From the NCBI GenBank assembly GCA_902490355.1, contig CABUDN010000039.1:1-17483 (forward strand): 17,483 nucleotides of DNA. The letters run 5' to 3'. This stretch comes from an uncultured Oscillibacter sp. (GTDB lineage Bacteria; Bacillota; Clostridia; Oscillospirales; Oscillospiraceae). Below the pieces are notes generated by a model. It saw only the letters and a list, made by a program, of their open reading frames with translations, made no database searches and was not told the origin of the DNA. The first letter of the stretch is position 1, and each line of letters starts with the position of its first letter. A program made the translations under genes and the position numbers. Shown here in pieces: positions 7,966-13,824 of this stretch.

Positions 7966-8006
7966 GGAAAAATGGGTGTATATTTCGGGTAAATATACGT
8001 TTTTCC
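7966..8006 (+). terminator. Inverted repeat after the amidase gene: terminator or operator
   Basis: A perfect 8-bp repeat (GTATATTT 7978-7985, AAATATAC 7991-7998) with a CGGGT loop is embedded in a longer imperfect stem (7966-7972 with 8000-8006) and ends in T5. It can serve as an AT-rich terminator for the amidase gene. Its right arm abuts the rny -35 hexamer at 8007, so an operator role is an alternative. Confidence 0.55.
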
Positions 8007-8035
8007 TTGACAGGGCCCCTCTAAACGATTAAACT
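8007..8035 (+). promoter_or_regulatory. Promoter of rny
   Basis: A consensus -35 (TTGACA, 8007-8012) is separated by exactly 17 bases from TAAACT (8030-8035, four of six matches to TATAAT). Transcription from about 8042 would give a ~115-base leader before the GTG at 8157. Confidence 0.75.
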
Positions 8036-8049
8036 GAAAAAGGATGATT

Positions 8050-8115
8050 ATCGAACGGCAAAAGGGGTGTCCGTCCGATCATTTTCTAAAAGGAGCGGGT
8101 CTGTGCGGCCCGCTC
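8050..8115 (+). promoter_or_regulatory. Structured 5' leader of rny (two stem-loops)
   Basis: Stem 1 pairs 8050-8058 with 8071-8079 (8 of 9 pairs, 12-base loop). Stem 2 pairs GAGCGGG (8093-8099) with CCCGCTC (8109-8115), perfect 7 bp around a 9-base loop. Both lie between the predicted transcription start and the ribosome site at 8140. Neither has a T tract, so they are not typical terminators; a role in mRNA stability or feedback control is possible but inferred. Confidence 0.45.
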
Positions 8116-8156
8116 ATACAGCGACCAAACCCAATGAACAGGAGGAATACCAGATC

Positions 8157-9707
8157 GTGAGTCCCTTGACCATTCTTGCAGCCCTGATCGGGCTGGTGGT
8201 CGGCGGCGCGATTTGCTTCCCTGCCGGTTTTTACTACCGGAAGAATGTTTCCGAGAAGGAAATCTCAAGCGCAGAAGAAGAAGGAAAGCGCATTATCAAT
8301 GAGGCCATCAAGAGCGCCGAGACCAAAAAGAAAGAGGCACTGCTGGAAGCCAAAGAAGAGATTTTAAAGAACCGCAGCGAATATGAAAAGGAAGTAAAGG
8401 AGCGCAGAGCCGATCTGCAGCGGCAGGAAAACCGGCTGCAGCAAAAAGAGGAGAACCTCGACCGCAAGACCGAGGCAATCGAGAAAAAGGAAGAATCCCT
8501 GGCACAAAAGCATGCCGCCATCGACAAGGAGGCGGAGGAAATCCAGGTCATCAAACGCAGCCAGACCGAAATGCTCGAGCGCATTTCCGGCTTCACTGCG
8601 GAAGAGGCGAAGGATTATCTGATCTCCCAGGTGGAGGCGGAAGTGACCCATGAGACTGCCCTCAAAATCAAAGAGGTGGAGTCTCGAATGAAGGAAGAGT
8701 GCGAGGCCCGGGCCCGCGAAGTGGTGGCACAGGCCATCCAGCGCTGTGCTGCGGACCAGGTGGCTGAAATGACCGTCAGCGTGGTTCCCCTGCCCAATGA
8801 CGAGATGAAGGGCCGCATTATTGGCCGGGAAGGCCGGAATATCCGCACCATTGAGACGCTCACCGGTGTGGATCTGATCATTGACGATACACCGGAGGCC
8901 ATTACGGTTTCCTGTTTTGAGCCGGTGCGGCGTGAGATTGCCCGTCTGGCCCTGGAAAAGCTCATTGCGGACGGCCGGATTCATCCCACCCATATTGAGG
9001 AAATGGTGGAAAAAGCCCGCCGGGAGGTGGATGCAACCATCAAGGCCGAGGGTGAGCGTGTGACCTTTGAGTGCGGAGTGCGGAACCTGCATCCCGAGCT
9101 GGTCAAGATGCTGGGACGGCTGTATTATCGCACCAGCTACGGCCAGAATGTTCTGCAGCATTCTGTGGAGGTCTCCCACATTGCCGGTATGATGGCCGCT
9201 GAGCTGGGAGCGGATGTGCAGGCTGCCAAGCGGGCAGGTCTGCTCCATGACCTGGGCAAGGCCGTGGACCACGAAATGGAAGGCACGCACGTGTCCTTGG
9301 GCGTGGAGTTTGCCCGGAAGTACAAGGAGAAGGAAGACATCATCCACGCCATCGAGGCGCACCACAACGATGTGGAGCCCCGGACCATCGTCGCGTGCCT
9401 GGTGCAGGCGGCAGATGCGATTTCTGCTGCCCGGCCCGGTGCCCGCCGCGAGAACCTGGAGAACTACATCAAGCGTCTGGAGCAGCTGGAGACCATCACC
9501 GGTTCCTATCCCGGCGTGGAGAAGGCGTATGCCATTCAGGCCGGCCGCGAGGTTCGGGTCATGGTCAGACCGGAGCAGGTCAGTGAGGACCAGATGGTGA
9601 TTCTGGCCCGGGATCTGGCCAAGAAGATCGAAGAAGAGATGGAGTATCCCGGTCAGATCAAGGTCCACGTCCTGCGCGAGACGAAGGTTGTCGAATACGC
9701 AAAGTAA
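8157..9707 (+). CDS. rny: Ribonuclease Y
   Basis: Membrane-anchored endoribonuclease (516 aa, the usual family length is about 520) that starts mRNA decay in Gram-positives. An N-terminal transmembrane helix (SPLTILAALIGLVVGGAICF, about 2-24) is followed by a long charged coiled coil to about 185. The KH RNA-binding domain carries GRIIGREGRNIR (near 219-230) and the HD phosphohydrolase domain carries LLHDLGKAVDHE with the metal-binding pair H364-D365. The C-terminus HVLRETKVVEYAK is typical of the family. GTG 8157 is chosen because the membrane helix begins directly after it and AGGAGG (8140-8145) lies upstream; the frame stays open to a GTG at 8067, but that extension has no ribosome site of its own and would precede the membrane anchor. 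It is transcribed alone from the promoter at 8007. Confidence 0.96.
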   Translation: MSPLTILAALIGLVVGGAICFPAGFYYRKNVSEKEISSAEEEGKRIINEAIKSAETKKKEALLEAKEEILKNRSEYEKEVKERRADLQRQENRLQQKEENLDRKTEAIEKKEESLAQKHAAIDKEAEEIQVIKRSQTEMLERISGFTAEEAKDYLISQVEAEVTHETALKIKEVESRMKEECEARAREVVAQAIQRCAADQVAEMTVSVVPLPNDEMKGRIIGREGRNIRTIETLTGVDLIIDDTPEAITVSCFEPVRREIARLALEKLIADGRIHPTHIEEMVEKARREVDATIKAEGERVTFECGVRNLHPELVKMLGRLYYRTSYGQNVLQHSVEVSHIAGMMAAELGADVQAAKRAGLLHDLGKAVDHEMEGTHVSLGVEFARKYKEKEDIIHAIEAHHNDVEPRTIVACLVQAADAISAARPGARRENLENYIKRLEQLETITGSYPGVEKAYAIQAGREVRVMVRPEQVSEDQMVILARDLAKKIEEEMEYPGQIKVHVLRETKVVEYAK

Positions 9708-9718
9708 AATTTCAAAAG

Positions 9719-9755
9719 AAAAATCCTCCGGGGAATCATCTCCGGAGGATTTTTT
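9719..9755 (+). terminator. Intrinsic terminator of rny
   Basis: A 13-bp stem (9719-9731 with 9742-9754) with core ATCCTCCGG/CCGGAGGAT, a 10-base loop and a downstream T run, starting 12 bases after the rny stop. Confidence 0.92.
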
Positions 9756-9767
9756 ATAAAAAAGGAA

Positions 9768-9798
9768 CGCGCGCAGCTTTTTAGCTGCGCGCGTTTTT
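9768..9798 (-). terminator. Bidirectional terminator of the sufCB unit
   Basis: A perfect 11-bp GC-rich stem (CGCGCGCAGCT 9768-9778 with 9783-9793) around a TTTT loop. On the minus strand it follows the SufB-like stop by about 13 bases and is followed by a TTCCTTTTTT tract; on the plus strand T5 follows, so it also backs up the rny terminator. Confidence 0.88.
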
Positions 9799-9805
9799 GC
9801 GTTCC

Positions 9806-10732
9806 TTATGCCAGGAAGCCCTTGAGGATGCAGTCCTCGGCTTCCTCTTCCGTCAGGCCCAGGGTCTCCAGCTTCAAGAGCTGATCCCCGGCAATCTTGC
9901 CGATGGCCGCTTCATGGATGAGCTGTGCCTCCGTGCAGTTGGCGGTAATGGCGGGGATGGATTTGATCTTGGCATCTCCCATAATGATGGAGTCGCACTG
10001 CACATGGCCAAAGCAGGCGGCGTTGCCCACCATCCGGGGATAAAAGACCTGGTTGGAGGAGTCCTGCGCCACTGAGCGGGAAATTACCCGGCCCCGGGCA
10101 CCCTCACCGTCCAGATCAATCTCCATGTCGCTTTCCGCCACCTGGTCGCCATGGGTGAGCAGCCGCTCGGTTATCACGGCCTCGGCATCCTTGCCGCAGA
10201 CGATTTTGGTATAGCGCTTGGTGGAATCCACGCCCCGGATCTGGGTGGTATCCATTTGAATGGAGGCACCTTCGTCCAGATAGACAATGGTCTGAGGATT
10301 CATGATCCGGCCGCCCTTGCCGTCACCCTCGCCGTAATGCTTTTCACTGTAATGCACCCGGGAGTGTTTTCCGACATGGAAAACGTGGACGCCGTCGTGA
10401 CGGGAGGTTTGGTCGCCGCAGTTGTGGATGCCGCAGCCGGCGACAATCTCCACATCGCAGTTTTCACCGATGAAGAAATCGTTGTATACGGTTTCTTCCA
10501 CACCGGACTTCGTGATGATAACCGGAATGTGGCAGGTTTCATTCACCGTACCGTCGGCAATGCGGATATTGATGCCCGCTTTGCCGTCATCCCGGTCCAG
10601 AATCTGAATGTGCTCCGTGGACTGGCGGCCATCGCAGCCGCAGTCCTTGCGGATGTTGAAGGCACCGACCGGTTTGCCCAGCATGTCCGCGATTTTCTCA
10701 AGCAGCTCGCGGTCAATTTCATTTTCCATCAT
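9806..10732 (-). CDS. sufB: Short SufB/SufD-family Fe-S cluster scaffold
   Basis: Fe-S assembly scaffold (308 aa) that should work with the adjacent SufC ATPase in the cytosol. It has the SufB/D right-handed beta-helix core: SRHDGVHVFHVG (110-121), GGRIMNPQTIVYLDEGASIQ (140-159) and the C-terminal GHVQCDSIIMG (242-252) and AQLIHEAAIGKI (269-280). These place C246 and H273/E274 at positions matching the catalytic Cys and His/Glu of classical SufB. Extra cysteines occur at C31/C33 and in GCGIHNCG (C100, C105). At 308 residues it lacks much of the N-terminal part of standard SufB (~470 aa). With no SufD, SufS or SufU in the unit, it fits the minimal two-gene SUF arrangement (SmsC-SmsB) of anaerobes. 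Its ATG overlaps the SufC stop; ATG 10729 is an alternative start one codon later. Confidence 0.9.
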   Translation of the reverse strand: MMENEIDRELLEKIADMLGKPVGAFNIRKDCGCDGRQSTEHIQILDRDDGKAGINIRIADGTVNETCHIPVIITKSGVEETVYNDFFIGENCDVEIVAGCGIHNCGDQTSRHDGVHVFHVGKHSRVHYSEKHYGEGDGKGGRIMNPQTIVYLDEGASIQMDTTQIRGVDSTKRYTKIVCGKDAEAVITERLLTHGDQVAESDMEIDLDGEGARGRVISRSVAQDSSNQVFYPRMVGNAACFGHVQCDSIIMGDAKIKSIPAITANCTEAQLIHEAAIGKIAGDQLLKLETLGLTEEEAEDCILKGFLA

Positions 10733-11469
10733 TGTGCCTTCGCCTCCTTTGTCAAAACCGGGCAGCCGCCCAGAGTGTCCGCCAGGATCTGGGGAAGAAT
10801 TTCCTGGGCAGAGCCCCGGTGCCGGATGGCGCCGTCGCCCACGACAATCACTTCATCCGCCAGGGAGATGATGCGCTCCTGATGGGAGATGATAATCATG
10901 GTGGCGGTACCCGCGGTGTGGATCTGCTGGAAGGTCTCCGTCAAACGGGCGAAGCTCCACAGATCGATGCCGGCTTCCGGCTCATCGAAAATCATAAGCT
11001 GGCTGTTCCGGGCCAGGATAGAGGCAATTTCGATCCGCTTGACTTCACCGCCGGAGAGGGAGACATCCACTTCCCGGTCCAGATAGTCGTTGGCACACAG
11101 GCCCACCTTGGTCAGGTACTGACAGCACCGGTCCTTGGAGAGCGTCTCGTCCCCCGATGCCAGGGTTAGCAGACGGCGAACCGTCAGGCCCTTGAAGCGG
11201 GGCGGCTGCTGAAAACCGTAGCTGATGCCCAGACGGGCGCGCTCCGTAATGCCCAGATGGGTGATATCCTGGCCGTTCCAGAGGATCTGCCCTTCTGTGG
11301 GGGTGACCAGACCCATAATAATTTTGGCGAGGGTTGTTTTGCCGCCGCCGTTGGGACCCGTAAAGACCACCAGACGGTGATCCTCGATGGTGAGGGAAAT
11401 ATCATTGAGAATGCCCAGCTCTCCGTCGCCTTCCCGAACGGCGTAGCTGATATGTTTGAGTTCCAGCAT
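10729..11469 (-). CDS. sufC: Fe-S assembly ABC ATPase SufC
   Basis: Soluble ABC-type ATPase (246 aa) that drives the SufB-type scaffold. Motifs: Walker A GPNGGGKTT (38-46), Q-loop GFQQPPRFKG (85-94; the FQQP..FKG wording is SufC-like), signature LSGGE (138-142) followed by VKRIEIA, Walker B LMIFDEP (158-164) with EAGID, and the switch histidine H196. ATG 11469 is chosen because AGGAGG (11480-11485, minus strand) lies 10 bases upstream and the ATPase fold begins at once; a 12-residue extension to 11505 is possible but lacks a ribosome site. It is the first gene of a two-gene operon: its stop overlaps the scaffold start. Transcription probably begins from the promoter at 11515-11543. Confidence 0.95.
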   Translation of the reverse strand: MLELKHISYAVREGDGELGILNDISLTIEDHRLVVFTGPNGGGKTTLAKIIMGLVTPTEGQILWNGQDITHLGITERARLGISYGFQQPPRFKGLTVRRLLTLASGDETLSKDRCCQYLTKVGLCANDYLDREVDVSLSGGEVKRIEIASILARNSQLMIFDEPEAGIDLWSFARLTETFQQIHTAGTATMIIISHQERIISLADEVIVVGDGAIRHRGSAQEILPQILADTLGGCPVLTKEAKAQ

Positions 11470-11514
11470 GGAAACGGAACCTCCTTTACTGGCATAAATG
11501 CTCATAGCCTGTCT

Positions 11515-11543
11515 ATTTTAGCAGATCATGCAAAAAAAAGCAA
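11515..11543 (-). promoter_or_regulatory. Promoter of sufCB
   Basis: On the minus strand TTGCTT (11538-11543) and TAAAAT (11515-11520, five of six) are spaced by 17 bases. The predicted start lies about 40 bases upstream of the sufC ATG. The -35 is weak, which would suit activator or iron-dependent control. Confidence 0.6.
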
Positions 11544-11593
11544 CGCAGAGGCAATGCTTTCCAACAGTATTTTACCCGGTTTTTCAGAATATA

Positions 11594-11613
11594 CCTGTTG
11601 CACAGGCAACAGG
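11594..11613. repeat. Perfect inverted repeat in the sufC/ferritin-like intergenic region
   Basis: CCTGTTGC (11594-11601) and GCAACAGG (11606-11613) are perfect 8-bp arms around ACAG. No T tract follows on either strand, so it is not a typical terminator. It lies between the divergent sufC and ferritin-like genes and is about 50 bases before the latter, a reasonable place for an operator. Confidence 0.5.
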
Positions 11614-11664
11614 AACAAAAAATGACGTGGCTGCATAAGATGGAGGGAAAAGGAGGGACCGTTC

Positions 11665-12300
11665 ATGGATCAACAGCTACATCAATCGGCGGCGTACGAT
11701 TACCGGCCCTATGATCGCCTGTGGCAGCGGGTGGCTCCGGGGCTGGAGCCCTATCCCGCTGACACGGCGCAGCAGGCAGTGCCGGCCTCCGCGCAGGCAG
11801 AGCTGTCTGCTGACCAGACGAAAGAAGAGAGTACCGAGGGACAGCTTCCCGGCGCTGTTCCGGATCCCTGCTGCATGGGTTCGGATGCGGCGGATATGCT
11901 GGACGTGCTGACGGGATTTATTGAGGAGGAGCTGGAGAGCTGCCGGAATTATCGGATGATGGCCCAGCAGGGACCGGCGGCAGCCCGGCAGCGTCTGCGG
12001 GATCTGGCAGCAGAGGAGGCGGGTCATGCCCGGCGGCTGATGACGGTTTATTATCTGATCACAGGGGGATGCTACCGGCCCCATGTGATGCTTTGCCAAC
12101 AGATGCGGTCGGGAAACTGGTGTCAGATGCTTCGTCAATGCTATCATGCCCAGGTATGCAGCGGATTGAACTATGCCCGGGCAGCGGAGGGAACCACAGA
12201 CCATTGCCTGGCTGAGATTCTCAACGAGCTCAGTGCGGACCACTATCATCAGGCAGATAGATTGATGAAGCTGCTGGAGCAGGCCATGCGCCAGTGCTGA
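11665..12300 (+). CDS. Cys-rich ferritin-like domain protein
   Basis: Protein of 211 residues with a polar, Pro/Ala-rich N-terminus (1-70) and a C-terminal four-helix ferritin-like domain (about 75-205). Helix 1 has EEELESCRNY (Y96); helix 2 has EEAGH, giving an E118xxH121 pair as in rubrerythrin-type diiron proteins. In the second half the pattern is degenerate: near Y170 the expected Glu position is occupied by Gln/Cys (QVCSGLNY), and helix 4 reads DHYH rather than ExxH. Ten cysteines are present, an unusual number for this fold. Such proteins in Clostridia are often annotated simply as ferritin-like. Iron or oxygen/peroxide handling is plausible given the divergent sufCB operon, but iron binding is uncertain. 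ATG 11665 has AAGGAGGG 7 bases upstream. Identity of the fold is inferred by eye. Confidence 0.7.
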   Translation: MDQQLHQSAAYDYRPYDRLWQRVAPGLEPYPADTAQQAVPASAQAELSADQTKEESTEGQLPGAVPDPCCMGSDAADMLDVLTGFIEEELESCRNYRMMAQQGPAAARQRLRDLAAEEAGHARRLMTVYYLITGGCYRPHVMLCQQMRSGNWCQMLRQCYHAQVCSGLNYARAAEGTTDHCLAEILNELSADHYHQADRLMKLLEQAMRQC

Positions 12301-12306
12301 CAGGGG

Positions 12307-12332
12307 CCGGGCGGGAGACCGCCCGGTATTTT
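12307..12332 (+). terminator. Terminator of the ferritin-like gene
   Basis: A perfect 8-bp CCGGGCGG/CCGCCCGG stem (12307-12314 with 12319-12326) closes a GAGA tetraloop and is followed by TATTTT. It starts 7 bases after the stop codon. Confidence 0.85.
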
Positions 12333-12337
12333 CCGCC

Positions 12338-12366
12338 TTGCCGGGGGAGGAACGCTGTGGTATACT
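12338..12366 (+). promoter_or_regulatory. Promoter of the DUF2461 gene
   Basis: TTGCCG (12338-12343) and TATACT (12361-12366) with a 17-base spacer, directly after the preceding terminator. The start codon is about 27 bases past the predicted transcription start. Confidence 0.65.
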
Positions 12367-12399
12367 GGCGGTAATTTTAGAAAGACGACGGAGGCAGAG

Positions 12400-13080
12400 A
12401 TGTTTACCGGATTTACAGATGAAACGGTGGATTTCATGTGGGGAATCCGCTTCAACAATGAGCGAAGCTGGTTTGAGGCCCATAAAGAGATCTATTTGGA
12501 ACACTTTTACCGGCCTATGGTGGAGCTGGCGGATGAGATCTATGCATTTTTGCGGGAACAGCGGCCGGATTATGGACTGGTTCGGAAGGTGACGCGGATC
12601 TACCGGGATGCCCGGCGGCTTCACGGCCGGGGACCGTATAAGGAGAGTTTGTGGTTTACCGTGGAGCAGCCCTCGGAGCAGTGGACTGCCCATCCGGTGT
12701 TCTGGTTTGAGCTGATGCCGGAGGGATGGACCTGCGGCATGGGCTATTACATGCCCCGGCCGGTGACCATGGCCAAACTCCGGGCCAGAATAGACCGGGA
12801 TCCCGGTACGATGGAAAAAATGATGCGGGCCCTTTCCCGGCAGGAGACGTTTGTGCTGGAGACGGAGGACTACCGGCGTCCCAAGTCCGCGGCACCCTCA
12901 CCGCTGTTGGAGCCGTGGTACCGGGCCAAGTCGTTTTCCATCACCCATTCGGACAAGCTCACGGATGCGCTGTTCAGCCGGGAGATTGTCGACTGGCTCA
13001 AAGAGCAGCTGCCGTTCCTGCTGCCCTGGTACGATTATTTTGTGACGCTGGACGGGGATCCCGATCCCCGGGATCTGTAA
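12400..13080 (+). CDS. DUF2461 domain protein (TIGR02453-like)
   Basis: Cytosolic protein of 226 residues with the DUF2461 pattern: FTDETVDFMWGIRFNNERSWFEAHK at the N-terminus (the FLxxLxxNNxRxWF-like opening), IYRDARRLHGRGPYKESLWF in the middle (the RIYRDxRFxxDKxPYK-like motif), then FWFELMPEGWTCGMGYYMPRP and a helical C-terminus. No catalytic residues are established for this family, and no function is assigned here. No signal peptide or membrane segment is seen. The ATG has GGAGG 6 bases upstream. It appears to be transcribed alone, with its own promoter at 12338 and another promoter just after its stop; no terminator is evident between it and the next gene, so read-through into the HD gene is possible. 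Confidence 0.85.
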   Translation: MFTGFTDETVDFMWGIRFNNERSWFEAHKEIYLEHFYRPMVELADEIYAFLREQRPDYGLVRKVTRIYRDARRLHGRGPYKESLWFTVEQPSEQWTAHPVFWFELMPEGWTCGMGYYMPRPVTMAKLRARIDRDPGTMEKMMRALSRQETFVLETEDYRRPKSAAPSPLLEPWYRAKSFSITHSDKLTDALFSREIVDWLKEQLPFLLPWYDYFVTLDGDPDPRDL

Positions 13081-13084
13081 AGAC

Positions 13085-13113
13085 TTGAAAAAACGGGAAA
13101 GAGAGACTATACT
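13085..13113 (+). promoter_or_regulatory. Promoter of the HD-domain gene
   Basis: TTGAAA (13085-13090) and TATACT (13108-13113), each five of six matches to consensus, are spaced by exactly 17 bases immediately after the DUF2461 stop. The predicted transcript has a ~30-base leader with a GAAGGAG ribosome site. Confidence 0.8.
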
Positions 13114-13148
13114 GACTTCAATTTGAGAGAAAGAAGGAGCGAGATTCC

Positions 13149-13733
13149 ATGAAAGCATGTCCGGATCGGGCGGCAGCTCTGGCGCTGCTGCAGAAATATA
13201 ACCAGGAATCCTTCCACGTCCGTCACGCCCTGACGGTGGAAGCCGTTATGCGCTGGTATGCGGAGACTTTGGGCTACGGCGAGGATGCGGAGTTTTGGGC
13301 CACAGTAGGCCTTCTGCACGATGTGGACTTTGAGCAGTGGCCGGAGGAGCACTGCCGCAAGGCCCCGGAGCTGTTGGCGGAGATCGGATGCAGCGAGGAG
13401 TTTGTCCATGCGGTTTGCTGCCACGGATACGGCCTCTGCTCCGATGTGGAGCCGGTTCATGAGATGGAAAAGGTCCTCTTTGCCAGCGATGAGCTGACGG
13501 GCCTGATCGGCGCTGCGGCGCTGATGCGGCCCAGCAAGAGCGTGGAGGATATGGAGCTCTCTTCTCTGAAAAAGAAGTTCAAGGACAAGAAGTTTGCCGC
13601 AGGCTGCTCCCGGGATGTGATCCGCCAGGGGGCGCAGATGCTGGGCTGGGAGCTGGACACGCTGCTGGACCGGACGCTGCAGGCCATGCGGGCCACCGAA
13701 TCGCAGATCAATGCCGCCATGGAGAATCTGTAA
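13149..13733 (+). CDS. HD-domain metal-dependent phosphohydrolase
   Basis: Cytosolic protein of 194 residues with an HD-superfamily metal site: H26 (HVRHALTVEAVM), the H57-D58 pair in GLLHDVDFEQWP, H92 in CCHGYG and D114 in FASDELTG. The order H..HD..H..D matches HD hydrolases acting on nucleotides or other phosphoesters. Relatives in Clostridia are annotated only as HD-domain or hydrolase proteins, so the substrate is unknown. LMRPSKSVEDMELSSLKKKFKDKKFA after the HD core recurs in these relatives and may close the active site. It is preceded by its own promoter and followed by a strong hairpin shared with the convergent fakA gene, so it is probably monocistronic. ATG 13149 has AAGGAG about 9 bases upstream. 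Confidence 0.88.
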   Translation: MKACPDRAAALALLQKYNQESFHVRHALTVEAVMRWYAETLGYGEDAEFWATVGLLHDVDFEQWPEEHCRKAPELLAEIGCSEEFVHAVCCHGYGLCSDVEPVHEMEKVLFASDELTGLIGAAALMRPSKSVEDMELSSLKKKFKDKKFAAGCSRDVIRQGAQMLGWELDTLLDRTLQAMRATESQINAAMENL

Positions 13734-13775
13734 AATATCGGGATATCACTGCCACAGCGCTGATTGTGCGAAAGA

Positions 13776-13812
13776 AAACCGCCGCCGTCCATTGCCAGGA
13801 CGGCGGCGGTTT
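13776..13812 (-). terminator. Terminator between HD gene and fakA
   Basis: A perfect 15-bp stem (13776-13790 with 13798-13812) with core CCGCCGCCGTCC and a 7-base loop. On the minus strand it lies 12 bases after the fakA stop and is followed by TTTTCTTTC; on the plus strand only TTT is present, so termination is probably stronger for fakA. Confidence 0.85.
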
Positions 13813-13824
13813 CACGCTATTGCG

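Noticed and set aside
8067..8156. Upstream GTG extension of RNase Y
   Set aside because: It would put 30 polar residues before the membrane anchor and lies within the structured leader; the AGGAGG at 8140 supports GTG 8157.
8042..8156. Known riboswitch in the rny leader
   Set aside because: The two stems do not match any riboswitch class I can recognise, and no terminator or anti-terminator pair is visible.
8364..9668. 434-codon minus-strand frame inside rny
   Set aside because: Mirror of the RNase Y coding pattern, with no ribosome site and no domain.
11677..12693. 338-codon minus-strand frame across the ferritin-like and DUF2461 genes
   Set aside because: It crosses a terminator and a promoter belonging to plus-strand genes and has no recognisable domain.
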